Assembly (NCBI GenBank): GCA_002914805.1
Contig: JXTB01000014.1
Span: 816,142-880,141, forward strand
Source of the DNA: Parasponia andersonii
Lineage: Eukaryota > Streptophyta > Magnoliopsida > Rosales > Cannabaceae
DNA: 64,000 nt
Reading direction: 5' to 3'
The notes below the pieces were generated by a model. That model had not been told where the DNA came from, ran no database searches, and worked only from the letters and a program-made list of their open reading frames with translations. The translations under genes and the position numbers were made by a program. Shown piece after piece: positions 1 to 13,533 of this stretch (its first letter is position 1; every line of letters begins with the position of its first letter).

Positions 1-355
1 CTCTCTCTCTCTCTTTTTAACTTTTAAAGCATTAAAATGGGTTATGGGAGATAAGAAAGGAGAACGAGACAAGTGCATAAACAAGATAAAGGCAAAATGC
101 ATTATCTTCCAGCGAAAAGAAATTACCGTTAAAATTAACGGTGTTAAATGAAAATGTGAATATAATTTAGAGAAATAGCAAGTATTGATAAGTGCACAAT
201 AAATTTTTAACAGATAAAGTATTTGAGTTGTTGGATGATAATTCAACGGTTTAGATTTATTAATTACTTTCTATCTTAATTTTTAACATTTATTATGTAA
301 TTAGACTTTTTTTTGAAAGACTTACATAAATATGATCAAATTTTATGCTTAATTT

Positions 356-620
356 AAGTAAATATTCCTTTATCAAATATTATAGCAAAATATCTAGTAT
401 ATATGTTTATATATTAAGTGTAAAATTTTAAATATTAAGTACAAAAAATTATATATCCAATACATTTTAGTACAATAACTGAAATTAATAGATGAATATA
501 TCTATTAAGTGTAAAATATATATATATATATATATATAGACATTTAACTATAAAATTTAAAAAATAAACATGTATTTAATCAAATATAAAATATTAATCA
601 TTCAACTAAATTTCTCAAAA
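356..620 (+). repeat. Diverged direct repeat, copy 1 (partner 2035-2273)
   Basis: The stretch that begins with CTTTATCAAAT and TATAGCAAAATATC is repeated at 2035-2273 in the same orientation and order. Shared blocks include ACATTT(T/C)AGTACAATAACTGA and ATTTAATCAAAT. The two copies start about 1.68 kb apart. The pair could be the LTRs of a small decayed element or a plain segmental duplication. I found no clear TG/CA ends or target duplication. Confidence 0.6.
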
Positions 621-2034
621 AAAAAAAACCTTTTCATTAACAAGCATAGGTACTGGCATAGTTATACACATACTAGGAAATACCAGGCCAATATGAATAC
701 AATTTTTTCTATGCAAGTACTAGGCATGATAGTAGTGCTCTTCTTATTGTCACCTTTATGGCATACATGGTAAAATAGAATACATATTGAAGCCAAAATT
801 ATAGTATATAGGGAAAAGGACACACCAAGGAGAGTCTAGTTAGGATTTGTTTTGGAGACTATTTTTAGGTTTTAAAAGCAGTTAAAAAAATAAAAATAAT
901 TGGTAAAATTGATTTTAAAATTTGTTATATTACATGCATTTTAAACAAAATTTAGTAAGTATGAAAATAGTTGATTATAACGAGTTGATTTTGCTATGTA
1001 TGAAAATAGTTGCTTTTAACAAATTGATTTTGCTGCCATTATATACATGTCCTAAACTATATTTTGAAGGGCACACAATTTGTGGTTTATTAAATACTCA
1101 GATACTATATTTGTATAGTACATTAGTTTTCTAAATTAAATTTATCAAATACGAAACTATTTTTTTCACACAGTTTCAACAATATTAAACGGGCCCTTAG
1201 TGTTTTGAGTCTATTTGAGATTACTTTTGGAGGTTGTTTTTTAACTTTTAAAATCAGTTCGAGAAAAAATGCAAGAGGAAGCCTCATTTAACAAATGTAA
1301 AATTTTAAATATGATGTATAATAATTATTTTAAGTAATCTGAGAAGTAGGGTATTGATTGCTTTTATAGAACAAATTCTGCTTCCATAAGACAAATTTTC
1401 TAAATATCATTCGACATTACACACAATTAATAATTTACCAAACACTTAAATACTGTGTATAAATAATACAACACTTTTATGAATTTAATTTACCAAATAC
1501 TTTGATTTTTTTTCTCATAGATGCTTATTGCTCATAAGTCATAACACTTGTATATCAAGACTATAATACAACTACATTACATCACATTTAGAGCACAAAA
1601 AAAGAAAAAAACTATAGTACATGACAACAATAGTAAGTTTTCACTAATGATACTCCTAAAAAATTCAACTTGAAAAATAGTCATTTTTAGCTAAGTAAAT
1701 TTCATTAGGGGCTGAATTTTTTATCACAATTTTGCAAAATGACCATTTTGCAAATACTACTAAAAAAGCTAAATTTCAAAATTATTTAAAAATAGTTATT
1801 TTTCATACTTGTTATATCAAAATATACTGATTTATTTGTAAAAAATTTGATTTAATTTCTTTATAAAAAATAGATTAACTAAAAAATGACCATTTAACAA
1901 AATAAAATTATAAAACGGTTATTTATTAAATAGGTATAAAAAATGACCATTTTGTAATGATATTTAAAAAGGTCATTTATTATAAATACTCATTTCCTTA
2001 GGGTTTATATAACCAAAATTTGGGATCAATTTAA

Positions 2035-2273
2035 TTAAATGTCCCTTTATCAAATGTTATAGCAAAATATCCGATATATATATTTATATAGCAATTATAA
2101 AATTTTATATATCAAATATAAAAAATTACATACCAATACATTTCAGTACAATAACTGAGATTGATAGATACCAAATATAAAAATATAAATACCTGAATAT
2201 ATAGATATAAAATTTTAAAAATAAACATCTATTTAATCAAATTTATTATATTGGTCATCCACTTAAATTTCTA
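2035..2273 (+). repeat. Diverged direct repeat, copy 2 (partner 356-620)
   Basis: Same family as 356-620, in the same orientation, with several small indels. It ends just before the dispersed repeat that starts at 2302. Confidence 0.6.
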
Positions 2274-2301
2274 TCGCATATAACCAGTTCAAAAACTATA
2301 G

Positions 2302-2739
2302 GGCTATTTACAAAATTCCAGGCCCAAGATACCAAAAATTGAAAAATCCCGGATGGACTCATTTTTTTGAAAAATCCCGGATAGATTTAAAAAATATCAC
2401 TTTTTAAAAGTATTATAAGAAAAATAACACATTTAAAAAATATTTAGAAAAATATCATTTTCTTAAAATTTGGTATTTTTCAATGATACTCGAGGTAACC
2501 AGTTAGTTTACATAGAGTAACCAATCCAGTTACTTGAATTAACTGTTCAAGGTACCCAGGTAACTCGACCAGTTACCTTAAGCATCTCAGGAATCAATAA
2601 AAAGTGGAATTTTCTAAATACTTTAAAAAGTAGTATTTTTATAATTAAATCCGAGATTTTTCATAACAATTTCAAATTCCGGGATTTTTAAATTGTTTTG
2701 AAAAAATACCATAAAAAAATCAAATTTCCTCAAAACTAT
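2302..2739. repeat. Dispersed ~440-bp repeat, copy 1
   Basis: A nearly identical opening block (GGCTATTTACAAAATTCCAG, then CCCAAGATACC) and a matching closing block (AATTTCAAATTCCGGGATTT through CAAATTTCCTC) also occur at 52467-52910 in the same orientation. The interior is rich in GTAAC/GTTAC words that are partly self-complementary. This fits a non-autonomous mobile element, but I cannot define its termini or superfamily. Confidence 0.7.
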
Positions 2740-2741
2740 AT

Positions 2742-2905
2742 GGCCCATGTAAATCCCAAACGAAGATAACCCTAGAGTGTGCGAAGCCCAACTTTGACAC
2801 TACTCGGGTCGGACCCAATCGATCCAATTAGGGTAACCGTATATAATAAACCCTAAAGCCAGGGCCTCAATTAGCACACAGAGCTTCGTTCTCCTCTAGG
2901 GTTTT
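2742..2905 (+). promoter_or_regulatory. RPL7a promoter: site II and telo-box elements
   Basis: GGCCCA (2742-2747) and AGCCCA (2785-2790) are reverse-orientation site II elements (TGGGCC/T). AAACCCTAA (2848-2856) is a telo-box, and TAGGGTTTT (2897-2905) is a second one reversed, probably at or near the transcript start. TTAGGG also occurs at 2828-2833. A TATA-like GTATATAATA lies at 2839-2848. Site II plus telo-box is the standard pairing upstream of plant ribosomal-protein genes, and it fits the gene starting at 2960. Confidence 0.8.
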
Positions 2906-2959
2906 TTACGCCGTTCAAAGAAACCAAGTACGAAGCCAGAGTAGACCTTAACCGGAAAA

Positions 2960-4697
<1,738 letters not shown>

Positions 4698-6931
4698 GAC
4701 TTAAGCAGTTGCCCTCCCTATTTATAATCCTAGTTGTTCTTTTCTTTCTTTTTAACATTTTAGAAGTGCCATGAAGCTACTTGAAAAACTAAAGTTGTGG
4801 TAATAGAGTGCGGATATTTTATTTTTCTTATATTACATTGGAGCAACGAACCTTAGCTCGTGTATTTGGTTTTAATTTGATTGAGCATTGGCCTTCCAAA
4901 TTTTGACTTAATGATTCTTGTTCTTTGCTTTTCATATGATGTTATAATTCGTCGCCATTATTGATCCATTGATACACACATTTGTGTTTCTGTTGTATTT
5001 TTAACAATTATGCATACATTTTGCATTTCATCTCCCGGAGTGGTTCGCTTCACTATATGATGGAAACTAACAGCCTTTGCCTACCCTTCTACATATTACT
5101 TGAGCAACAAATGACTTTCTATGTAAACCTTAATTGAAACTGATTAGAGGTTATTGGAAGAGTAATTCATTTATCCCATAGAAGTATAGAAGGTCAGTCG
5201 CATACAAGGTTGATAATATCTAGTTTTCAGCCCCTCTTCATTGATTCATTTTGCAAGTAATGATTTTGTTTGTTGTGATGCTTTATTAGTATAAGAATTA
5301 ACAAAAACAAAATACCTTCGTCTTTTGTTCAACTCAATAATGGTATTAATCAAATCACCCCCCAAGGGGCTTCTTAATCTTCCTTTCAAAGGAGGATTAA
5401 GAAAAACATTTCACTATTGACTATTCATCTCATAAGCTACTGACTTGTGAAACCCCATAAGATGATTCTCGACGTAGCTTTGGCTCTAGGTAGCACATGC
5501 CCATCTAGGCGTTCTTCAATGACCTCCCCTGCAAAGCGTATACAAAATAGTAGTATACACACGCCTGAACAAGCTCTTACGTAGATGGTAATTAGATGAG
5601 AAAATAAGAGTAGACTAGAGTACGTAAACTGGTTTGTCAACGCAGGATAAGATGGAACAGAGACGAAAGAAAAGATAACCATGAAGCAAGATGAGCCTGA
5701 TAAGGCAGATGTTGAAGACGTGCTCCCACCAGAACGTTCAACGCGTGGGGGCGAGCCTTGTGATCAGTATTTCGTTCTTGGGGTTTGGCTGAGCCTCAAG
5801 AACATCATCACTTTCACTTTGGGGTACTCGTTGAGGCCATGTAATGAAGGATACTTTAAGGTTGTTTTTGTAGTATTTTCTTTTTGGCAGATTAGATCAG
5901 CAGAAGAAAAGAAAAATGGAGAAAATGTAAACAAAAGATTGAATAGGCTCTTAAAGATTTAGAAAATGAAACTATCATGACTAATATTACGGATACTAAC
6001 TCTAATCCAAACTTGTTTTAGCAACCGGTGCATCAGCTATATCATGTCTGAATGCACTCTAACGATAAAGGCAACTGGTGCATTGGATAAAAGGCTGATG
6101 AGTAAAATTTTTATTTTTCAATTTTTTGTTTTCAAAATGAAAATGAATGATGAAAATTTACTTGAACACCCTCGTCCAGACACTCAAGTAGCATGATATA
6201 ATCCATCGTAATGAGACAATATATATATATATATATATTTTTTTTTTGTTGGGGGTGGGGGGGAAGGAGAGAGATGATCAGCTTCACCCTCGTAAAAATA
6301 AAACTAATGTTAGAGAAACTATGTCAGCTCAAAAAAACAAAAATGTAAAAATAAATGTCATCATTTAGAGAGAAAATCGATGCATTATTTGATAATTTCG
6401 TATGTCTTTCTTAAATAAAATTAAATAAATACGTTGCGAAACAAATCTTAAACTTATTACTTCGTTCAAATAAGTTCAAGGAGTTATCTCATATATATTA
6501 TTAAAGTTCATTGATCAAATTAACTAGGTCAATTAAATCATAGTGTAATGTAAATAAAATCATTCTTGTTCATTGCCCCTAAAATATATAAATTGAACAA
6601 TTAATTCCAAAAAAAAAAAGTATGATTTTTATGCATGTCTTTTGATTTCATTTTTCAAATTTTTACAATTTGTGCTAATTATTTAAGCTTTTTTAATATG
6701 TATATTTTTTTGTATTTGTCAATAAAAATAAGATATTCTCAACCCATAGTAATGAAATTTTTTGGTTTATTTATATACAAAGAATATCTATTTGTAAAAA
6801 TTTTAACGTGCATGTAAAATTTTGCACTGTGTAAAAGAATTGGCCAAATCTTCGGAAAAATTATATTTCATTTTTTAACAGTTTACCCTATTTTTTATTA
6901 AGAAAAAAGGAAAAATCAGGCTTTCCATCTG
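4698..6931. other. Intergenic DNA, mostly unassigned
   Basis: The first part is the RPL7a 3' flank. A hairpin-forming stretch lies at 5371-5402 (TTCTTAATC paired with GATTAAGAA). Between 5437 and 5962 the GC content rises, and open frames of 81 (-) and 93 (+) codons occur. Neither resembles a family I know, and the minus frame has a GCAG splice-acceptor-like site near 5530. An AT/T-rich tract is at 6217-6250. From 6400 the DNA is AT-rich without recognisable content. Confidence 0.5.
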
Positions 6932-6948
6932 CACGTGGAAGTCACGTG
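6932..6948. promoter_or_regulatory. Paired G-boxes upstream of SWI3A
   Basis: Two CACGTG hexamers (6932-6937 and 6943-6948) have starts 11 bp apart, about one helical turn. They sit about 185 bp upstream of the SWI3A start codon. G-boxes are bound by plant bZIP and bHLH factors. The link to SWI3A regulation is inferred from position. Confidence 0.6.
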
Positions 6949-7012
6949 GACTCAAATGGGTTCCGCATATTCATGGCAGAATGTTATTGGTCTGTGAGGG
7001 TGAGAAGTGAAA

Positions 7013-7372
7013 ATGGGTGAGGTGACGAGTCGTTTATTACTACTCTCACCCGTGGTGTGGTGCTATCGAGCCAGACAGAGTCAACTCGTGAGACTCAACG
7101 ATTCAGCGCTTGCTTTACACCATTCCAAGACATGGAGCTCCCACAACAACACTCGGATCCTCACCAGACCCGACCCGAACAACCAGAGCTCGACCTCTAC
7201 ACCATCCCAAGCCACTCCAGTAAGTCAATCCTCTAAAACGCCCAATTTTCTACTTTTCCAAAACCCTAATTTTTTCTTTTCATGGAGTTCCCAAAATCTG
7301 AACCTTGTTTAAATTTCTTGTAAGGTTGGTTTTTGTGGGACGAAATCCATGAAACTGAGAGAGTTGCTCTGA
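7013..7372 (+). other. Possible upstream ORF overlapping the SWI3A start
   Basis: An ATG at 7013 opens a frame that is out of phase with the SWI3A start (7132). It reads through exon 1 to 7219 and, after splicing to 7325, stops at TGA 7370-7372, giving about 84 codons. If transcripts begin upstream of 7013, this frame would overlap the main start and should lower translation from it. The transcription start is unknown, so the feature is conditional. Confidence 0.35.
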
Positions 7373-10300
7373 AAGAGTTCTTTGATGGAAGCTCATTTTC
7401 TAGAACACCCAAAATTTACAAAGAGTATAGAGACTTCATTATCAATAAGTACAGGGAAGAGCCTTCTAGGAGGCTTACGTTCACCGAGGTTCGAAAATCT
7501 TTGGTGGGTGATGTTAATTTGCTCCATAGGGTTTTTAGTTTCTTGGAGAAGTGGGGGTTGATCAATTTTGGTGCACCTTCGGGTGGTGGTGATGGAGACG
7601 GTTCTGAGGTTTTGGGTGAAGAGGGGTCTAATAAGGTTAGGTTTGAGGAGGGAGTTCCGAATGGGATTCGGGTGGTCGCTACGCCGAATTCGATAAAACC
7701 CATTTCGGCCCAAGCCACTTCGGGGAATAAGGTGGAACCAGTTGATAGTGGAGTTAAGTTGCCTCCGCTGGCATCGTATTCGGATCTTTTTACTGATTTA
7801 ATGAAGCAGAAGGAGTTGGTTTGTGGGAATTGTGGTGATCGTTGTGGTTCTGGACACTACAAGTATACCAAGGTAAATATTATACTTGCTTGTGATATTT
7901 GTTAGTGAATGATGTGTTTCCTAGATTATTTTAGGGCCCATGTGGCATTCAATCTAGATACACGTTCATGTGCTCAGATTGTGGGAGAACACACATGGAA
8001 CAAAATAAATGTTGTTTGCTAGGAAGTTTCACGAAATCCATTATTTTGTGACTGAACTCTAAAAACCTATATACCATTAGAAATCCATTACAGAGCTTCG
8101 TTTTATGATTATTTGAGTTATTTACGAAACATGTGATCTCATTTGGTCAGTGGAATCTTCTTGCCAGTTGATTTATGTTCTAATAGTTTGATTACAAAGC
8201 TAAATAGAGTGTTAGACACTAGGACAAGAAGTTTTGCCTTGGGGGCGCAGCTTTATTCATTTATTTTTGTATGGAAGTGATAAACTTTAGACATATGCTT
8301 AAAATTGTTAATGGGACAGTGTTACTCTCATTTAAGTGTTTGCAGCTTTTAACAGTGCAAGAAATTTACCAAAAAATGATTGTTGCTTGGCATCTGAAGA
8401 CAGTTTAGTTTTTCCCTTTCTTTCCCTGTTTTCCTATCTTGTTTACTACTCTTTGGCAGAATGTTTATTCGTTATTTAACTCTAATTGTAACTTGAGCAG
8501 GGTGATTTTTTGATTTGCACTAAATGTTTCAAAAATGGAACTTATGGAGAGAATAAGTCAGTTGATGATTACAAGTTCATTGACTGCATTCAAGACACTG
8601 GTAATCATGAAGCTGTCTGGACCGAATCTGAAACTTTGCTTCTCTTAGAATCTGTTTTGATGTATGGGGATGACTGGGAGCTTGTTGCGCAAAATGTTCC
8701 TACCAAGACCAAACCTGATTGTATTGCTAAGCTCATTGAGCTGCCTCTAGGGGAGATTTTGGGTCCTGCCACCCATAGAAAAGGTAATTCCAATGACCTC
8801 AATGGAAACTTGAACATTTCAAAGCAGACTCAATCAACCTCATCTGAGATTCAAGCAACTGTCAAAAGTGAGGATCAACATGTTGAGAAGACAAATGGGA
8901 GTGAGCAGAATGGAGATGCTGTGGAACATGGTCCTCCTTTGAAAAGACAACGCATTGCTACCCTCTCGAGTCCTGCTGGTTCACTGATGGAACAGGTAGG
9001 TGTCTTGATCTTTAGAACTTATCAAAGGGCTATATCCTTGGAGAATCTATGATAAAATTTGACTACATTTTTCTTATAGTTGAATTTCAATGAATTTTTT
9101 TGCCTTTTAAAGACTGAGAAAGTATGGCAAGTAAATTTTTCTTTAGCAATTTTGATGTTGGAAAAGTTGTGTGTAAAATCTATGGATTAATTTTATGAAA
9201 TATGAAATATTTCCTCCGTCCAAATCATAGAAATTAGTGTTATGAAACTTGAAGTATTTCCAGCATCCAAATCATAGAAATTAGTGTTATCAAGTATTAA
9301 GTATTTCTTTCTTAGTTTCTCATGCTCGCTGGACTTTGCTTTTGTGAAAGCATTATGAACAGAAATGATGATATTGAATTTAGATTTTTCCCTTTTCCCT
9401 CTATTCTTCTTTGTTTTTATTTTTATATGTTTCTTATCTAATTGCTTATTTACATTACCTGAAGATGTGTAACACAAAGTTAATAGTGTTTCTATTAGGT
9501 AGCTCTTCTATCAACCATGGTTGGCCCCCATATCACTGCTGCTGCAGCTGAGGCTGCTGTTACTTCATTATGCGAGGAAAATTCATATTCAAAGGAGATA
9601 TTTTATGGTGATGATGATTCTGATGGGCCACAGACTCTGATTGCAGATGCTGAGGCAAAGAGGTTATATATTCTGCTGAAATTATCTGTTTAGTTGTTGT
9701 AATGATAGCACAGTTCTAAAATTCTCTAGTGTCTTGTACTTGTCAGAGTCCTTGAAGTTGAAGATGCAGAGATGGAAGGAGGGCAAACTCAGTCAGGTTT
9801 TTATTTTTATTTTTATTTTTTATGTCAACCTAGCAAAACAAAGTGGATAGTTTCTTAACAAGGAAGTACTGTTTAATAATTACTTTTCGTTTTTTACCTT
9901 GTACATTTTTATTATTCCGTAACTGCTAGTTTCCGTTCTTTAACAAGGAAAGATCCACATCTATATTTTCATTGGTTGTTTTGTTGCATCAAGGCTCTAG
10001 CCTATCCTAACAAGCTCCTTTGTATTTATGTGTTTTAATTATATATCTACAGATAGTCAGGACAAACCCTTTGAGAAAGATGATATGCCAATGACCTTGC
10101 GAATTAGGACCTCTGTTGCAACGGCTCTTGGGGCAGCTGCTGCTCGTGCTAAATTATTGGCTGATCAAGAAGAAAGGGAGATTGAACATCTAGTGGCAAC
10201 CATAATCGGGACTGAGGTGATCTATTTCTATTATTTTTGTCCTCCTTTCCCAATTTTGGGGTACACAAGGTTCACAAGGCTAAACATGTCCTCTTTGCAT

Positions 10301-10491
10301 GACTGTTCTAGATGAAGAAATTGCACTGCAAAATCAAGCATTTTGAAGACTTGGAGGTGATTATGAAAAAGAAGTATGCTGTAATGGAGGAAATAGAAGA
10401 TATTCTTTTAGCAGAGCGGATTAGTGTGTTACAAAAGGCGTTTAAGGATGGTATACCTAGATGGAAGGATCACCCTTTTGTTAAATCTTAG
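7132..10491 (+). CDS. SWI3A: SWI/SNF complex subunit SWI3A-like
   Basis: Core subunit of the plant SWI/SNF (BAF-type) chromatin-remodelling complex, the BAF155/170/Swi3 homologue, acting in the nucleus. Deduced exons: 7132-7219, 7325-7872, 8501-8995, 9499-9662, 9747-9796, 10053-10216 and 10312-10491. They join in frame to 562 residues, somewhat longer than I recall for Arabidopsis SWI3A (about 512). Domains in order: SWIRM (about residues 35-110, with YKEYRDFIINKYRE and GDVNLLHRVFSFLEKWGLIN); a Cys-rich ZZ-like finger (about 194-223, CGNCGDRCG then CTKCF) split by intron 2; SANT/Myb (about 248-298, WTESETLLLLESVLMYG and DDWELVAQNV); a low-complexity linker; and a C-terminal charged helical segment. 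The compact size and SANT wording favour SWI3A over SWI3B, and the protein is too short for SWI3C or SWI3D. No lesions seen. Confidence 0.92.
9216..9293 (+). repeat. 47-bp imperfect tandem repeat in SWI3A intron 3
   Basis: The words TCCAAATCATAGAAATTAG and TGTTAT occur twice, offset by 47 bp, within intron 3. It does not affect the coding sequence. Confidence 0.6.
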
Positions 10492-11132
10492 GATGCTTCT
10501 GTATTTTTAATTAGTATAGGAACCAAAATTGTCAACAGTCTAATCTTGATGCATTTTCCTAGCATGCTAGTTTCTTCATATGTTCAATTTTGTCGACTTT
10601 GAGAAGGAAATGCTTGTACTTACATTCTCACAGTTGGACATGTAATTATGGGGACGAGAACTATTTGCATCTAGTAGAAGCGAATGGTGATACAGAGCCC
10701 ATAATTGACCAGAAGAAATGGATTCACATTTTACAACCTTGCTCTTTCTCGGGATCCATGTAGACAAATGCAGCTCATTGATGGGCATACATTCATGATA
10801 TCAATTCAAAGGTAGGTGTGTGTTTTTTCCCTAGATAGAGCCCACATGATTCGATTACCAATTCAAACACCAATTATGATTATAAAGTACAATCCTAATA
10901 AGTTCTATACAGTATGATATGTATATTTTACATTCCATCTGAAGTTCATCCCTTAAACAATTTACATAGGAAGCTGAATACTAGCAAATTTATACATATT
11001 CTAGATTGAAATTCCCTTGTATATTTCACTAGTTTTTACACACTCACAGAAGCCTGGTCCCTTTGTTTTGGCTCCGTGTTCCTTCTTGGAAGCTGCACTA
11101 GCCAACAAACCATAACTATGATGTTGATCTAC
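10492..11132. other. Tail-to-tail 3' flanks of SWI3A and ACR
   Basis: This 641-bp gap lies between two convergent genes and must hold both 3' UTRs and terminators. I see no further gene. The GC content is intermediate, as expected for untranslated transcript ends. Confidence 0.6.
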
Positions 11133-13190
11133 TTAAAAAACTTTATAAGCACCTCTACCTTTGAGAAAGTTCCCAAACAGGAAGCTTCTCGCACTTTCCT
11201 GGGGTTTCTTTGGAGACAATCCCAAGACATGATCTTTCACCTTGATTGTCGTTTGTCCTATCTGAACTCGAACCAAATCAACGATCTTTTGTTCTAAAGG
11301 CTTGCCTAATACGTCCGTGACCAAAAAAGTGTCTTTCGCTTTCCCACACTTAGTTGAGATTTCAGCTCGCCTAATGCACAGTCCATTTTCACGAAATATC
11401 CTAGTAACATCCGAAAGTAGTCCAAACCTGTCTTTTGTGCACACTTCTAGCTCCACTCCCTGCATGAGGACAATCACTTTCTCAGGAAACAAACGGAAAG
11501 TCAGCCTCAGGAAATCATTATCTGAATAATGGGTTCTGTTTCTTTTTTCCTAGTACCTCGGTGGATCGCCTCTTTATGGCTGCTTCAAGACATAGTATTA
11601 CACGCTCTCTCTCAGCCTCCGAACCTATTGGAAGCCCGTCAACGTGTCTTATGTAGTACTCCTGTAATTAGAGCACAACCCCATCGTTAAACAAAATTAA
11701 CAGAACAAAGCTATACAAATCTCCACCTTCAACTTGTGATTACCATAACCAAGTTTGTACAAATGAGCTCCTTATCAAGAACAAGAAATAAGAAAATTTT
11801 AGCTGATAGAGTGGAGATCTTTAGTTTGGTTTTCAGGTAATAATGTGCTTTGATTAATGTTTACCTGGTAAGCTTCCATTCCCCCAGTGATCAAAGTCCC
11901 ATGAAAGACCATATATTCCATGTCAGTCAAAGAACACAGAGTATCAAACAACAGATATGGCCTATCTTTCGACCTCAAAGTGACTACAGCGTAGTCCCTA
12001 TCATTGCAATCCAACATACAGGCATGGCTTCTAGTTATTGTACTATCGCCCTTAACACCATCATGCTTTTCGAAATCTCTATCCTCGAACATCATCTGAT
12101 GCAATCTTCTCTGAGTTTGAATTGAATCAGAGGAAGAAGAAACTGTTATATTTGGTGTCCTTAAATCGTTTTCATTCTTAAGGACGTTGCTCAGAAGACC
12201 CTTGATTTGGGATAGCCGTTTTGGATCTTCGATTGCATAGCCAGTTGACTGGTCCGTGATGTGAATGACAGCTGCAGCTCTAGCGTTGTGTGTCCAGAAC
12301 TCGGCACTTACCACATTGCATTTCAGGTCTGTCAAAATTGCGGATATCTCTGAAAGAAATCCTGGTCGGTCAGTTCCTGTTAGTTCGATTGATGTGTGAT
12401 CCGTAATGGGTTTTAACTCCACCGAACACTTCATTGACTTCAAGAAGCAGATATCAGTCTCAAGAGTCTGCGATGTTGATGATAATGATCATGGAAGTTA
12501 TGTCACAAGTTTTGGTATACGTTTAGCAAGATCCTAAAAATCAAGAGATTGTGACGATGGTCACTTACCTTCTGTATGTACTTGAGGACCCTTTCATCTC
12601 TAATTTTGTTCCCATCACAATCCGTCACATCAAAAACTGAAACATTTTTCAAATTCAAAATTGATAAAAGGAAATGGAAATAAATTATTGTCTTAGCAAA
12701 CAAAATGAACGAAAACATTACCATCCATTAGCCAATCTCCATCGGAAGAAACATATGCCTTTGTTATATTGAGATTCAGGTCCGTAAGTACTTGGACCAC
12801 ATCGAGTAGTATTCCATGTCTATTTAGACTGATAATCTGAACAAGAATACAGATAACCTTTAATTCAATTTCCCTTAAGGACATAAACTTTGGTTCTTGG
12901 ATCCATATTTTGAAAAGAATGTACCTCTATAACAGTGGCATGTTCACAAGAGTGATTGTTAATCACAACCCTGCAAAAACACAGAGCAAATGGTTGCTAA
13001 GAAAAACTAAAGCTAAAATGAAAGATGACACTGAGACAAATAAAATCTAAGTTCTTAAACAAAAACCCAGAAAAATTTTAACATATAGATCTGAGCTTGG
13101 AATATAATTTCTAATTTTATATATAGATTGGAATATAAAGTACCTTGTGGAGTTCATTCTCCATACAAGCCTTGTATACTCATCTTCCAT
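11133..13190 (-). CDS. ACR: ACT domain-containing (ACR-type) protein
   Basis: Plant ACR proteins carry four ACT regulatory modules resembling those of bacterial GlnD and are thought to sense amino acids or nitrogen status; no catalytic domain is visible. Deduced exons (in coding order): 13190-13144, 12970-12925, 12836-12722, 12636-12569, 12467-11865, 11661-11557 and 11459-11133. They join in frame to 436 residues, close to other ACR members (about 440-450). The N-terminus [19 protein letters not shown] is typical. Four ACT units start near residues 28 ([20 protein letters not shown]), 112 ([20 protein letters not shown]), 246 ([18 protein letters not shown]) and 331 ([19 protein letters not shown]). 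The linker [14 protein letters not shown] is also typical. Wording such as [10 protein letters not shown] suggests the ACR4/6/8 subgroup, but I do not assign a paralogue. The gene is convergent with SWI3A and shows no lesions. Confidence 0.93.
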
Positions 13191-13239
13191 TTTTGAATTC
13201 CTTCAAACACAAACATACGTAAGCATGAGTAATAGACAA

Positions 13240-13241
<2 letters not shown>

Positions 13242-13277
<36 letters not shown>
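13242..13277. repeat. GA microsatellite in the ACR leader region
   Basis: An uninterrupted GA run of about 36 bp lies about 50 bp upstream of the ACR start codon, so the sense strand carries CT repeats. CT/GA runs are common in plant 5' leaders and bind BPC/GAGA-type factors. A regulatory role is inferred. Confidence 0.8.
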
Positions 13278-13278
<1 letters not shown>

Positions 13279-13423
13279 CCTAATGCCATTTAAAGACTAA
13301 TCTGCAGAGCTGGGAGGTGAGAGGGAGATTACGTGTCAGTTCTGAATTGGACGGAGTGACAGTTAAAGAAGCTAATAAGGCTGCCTTACTCGTTCTATGC
13401 ATTCTGCGCGGGAACTTTAAACC

Positions 13424-13478
13424 CACGTGAGGGCCTTGGGGTCTTCGTGCTTTTATTCCGAGACTGTCACGTGCCACG
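13424..13478 (-). promoter_or_regulatory. G-box/ABRE-like cluster upstream of ACR
   Basis: CACGTG occurs at 13424-13429 and 13468-13473, followed directly by GCCACG. Read on the minus strand this gives an ACGTGGC ABRE-like core. The cluster is about 235-290 bp upstream of the ACR start codon in an unusually GC-rich patch. It suggests bZIP-type (possibly ABA/stress) control; this is inferred. Confidence 0.55.
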
Positions 13479-13533
13479 TTCCGAACCTGACAAGTGCAGT
13501 AGGCTTACGTAACTTAATATATAGATTTTTTCC

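Larger units (their letters stand above)
1..2301. other. AT-rich intergenic DNA with decayed repeats
   Basis: No coding region is convincing here. The window opens with a short CT dinucleotide tract, and an AT dinucleotide tract lies near 518-538. Segments 356-620 and 2035-2273 are diverged direct repeats of each other (separate entry). Positions 1670-1990 hold short repeats built around AATGACCATTTTG. The short open frames are low-complexity AT-rich sequence without family resemblance. Confidence 0.7.

Noticed and set aside
11850..12125. 91-codon plus-strand open frame inside the ACR gene
   Set aside because: It lies antisense to ACR exon 5 and has no family resemblance; the minus strand gives a complete ACT-domain protein.
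13280..13477. 65-codon minus-strand frame upstream of ACR (possible uORF or extra exon)
   Set aside because: It lies in the promoter beyond the GA tract, overlaps the G-box cluster and has no in-frame link to the ACR start; probably chance openness of GC-richer DNA.
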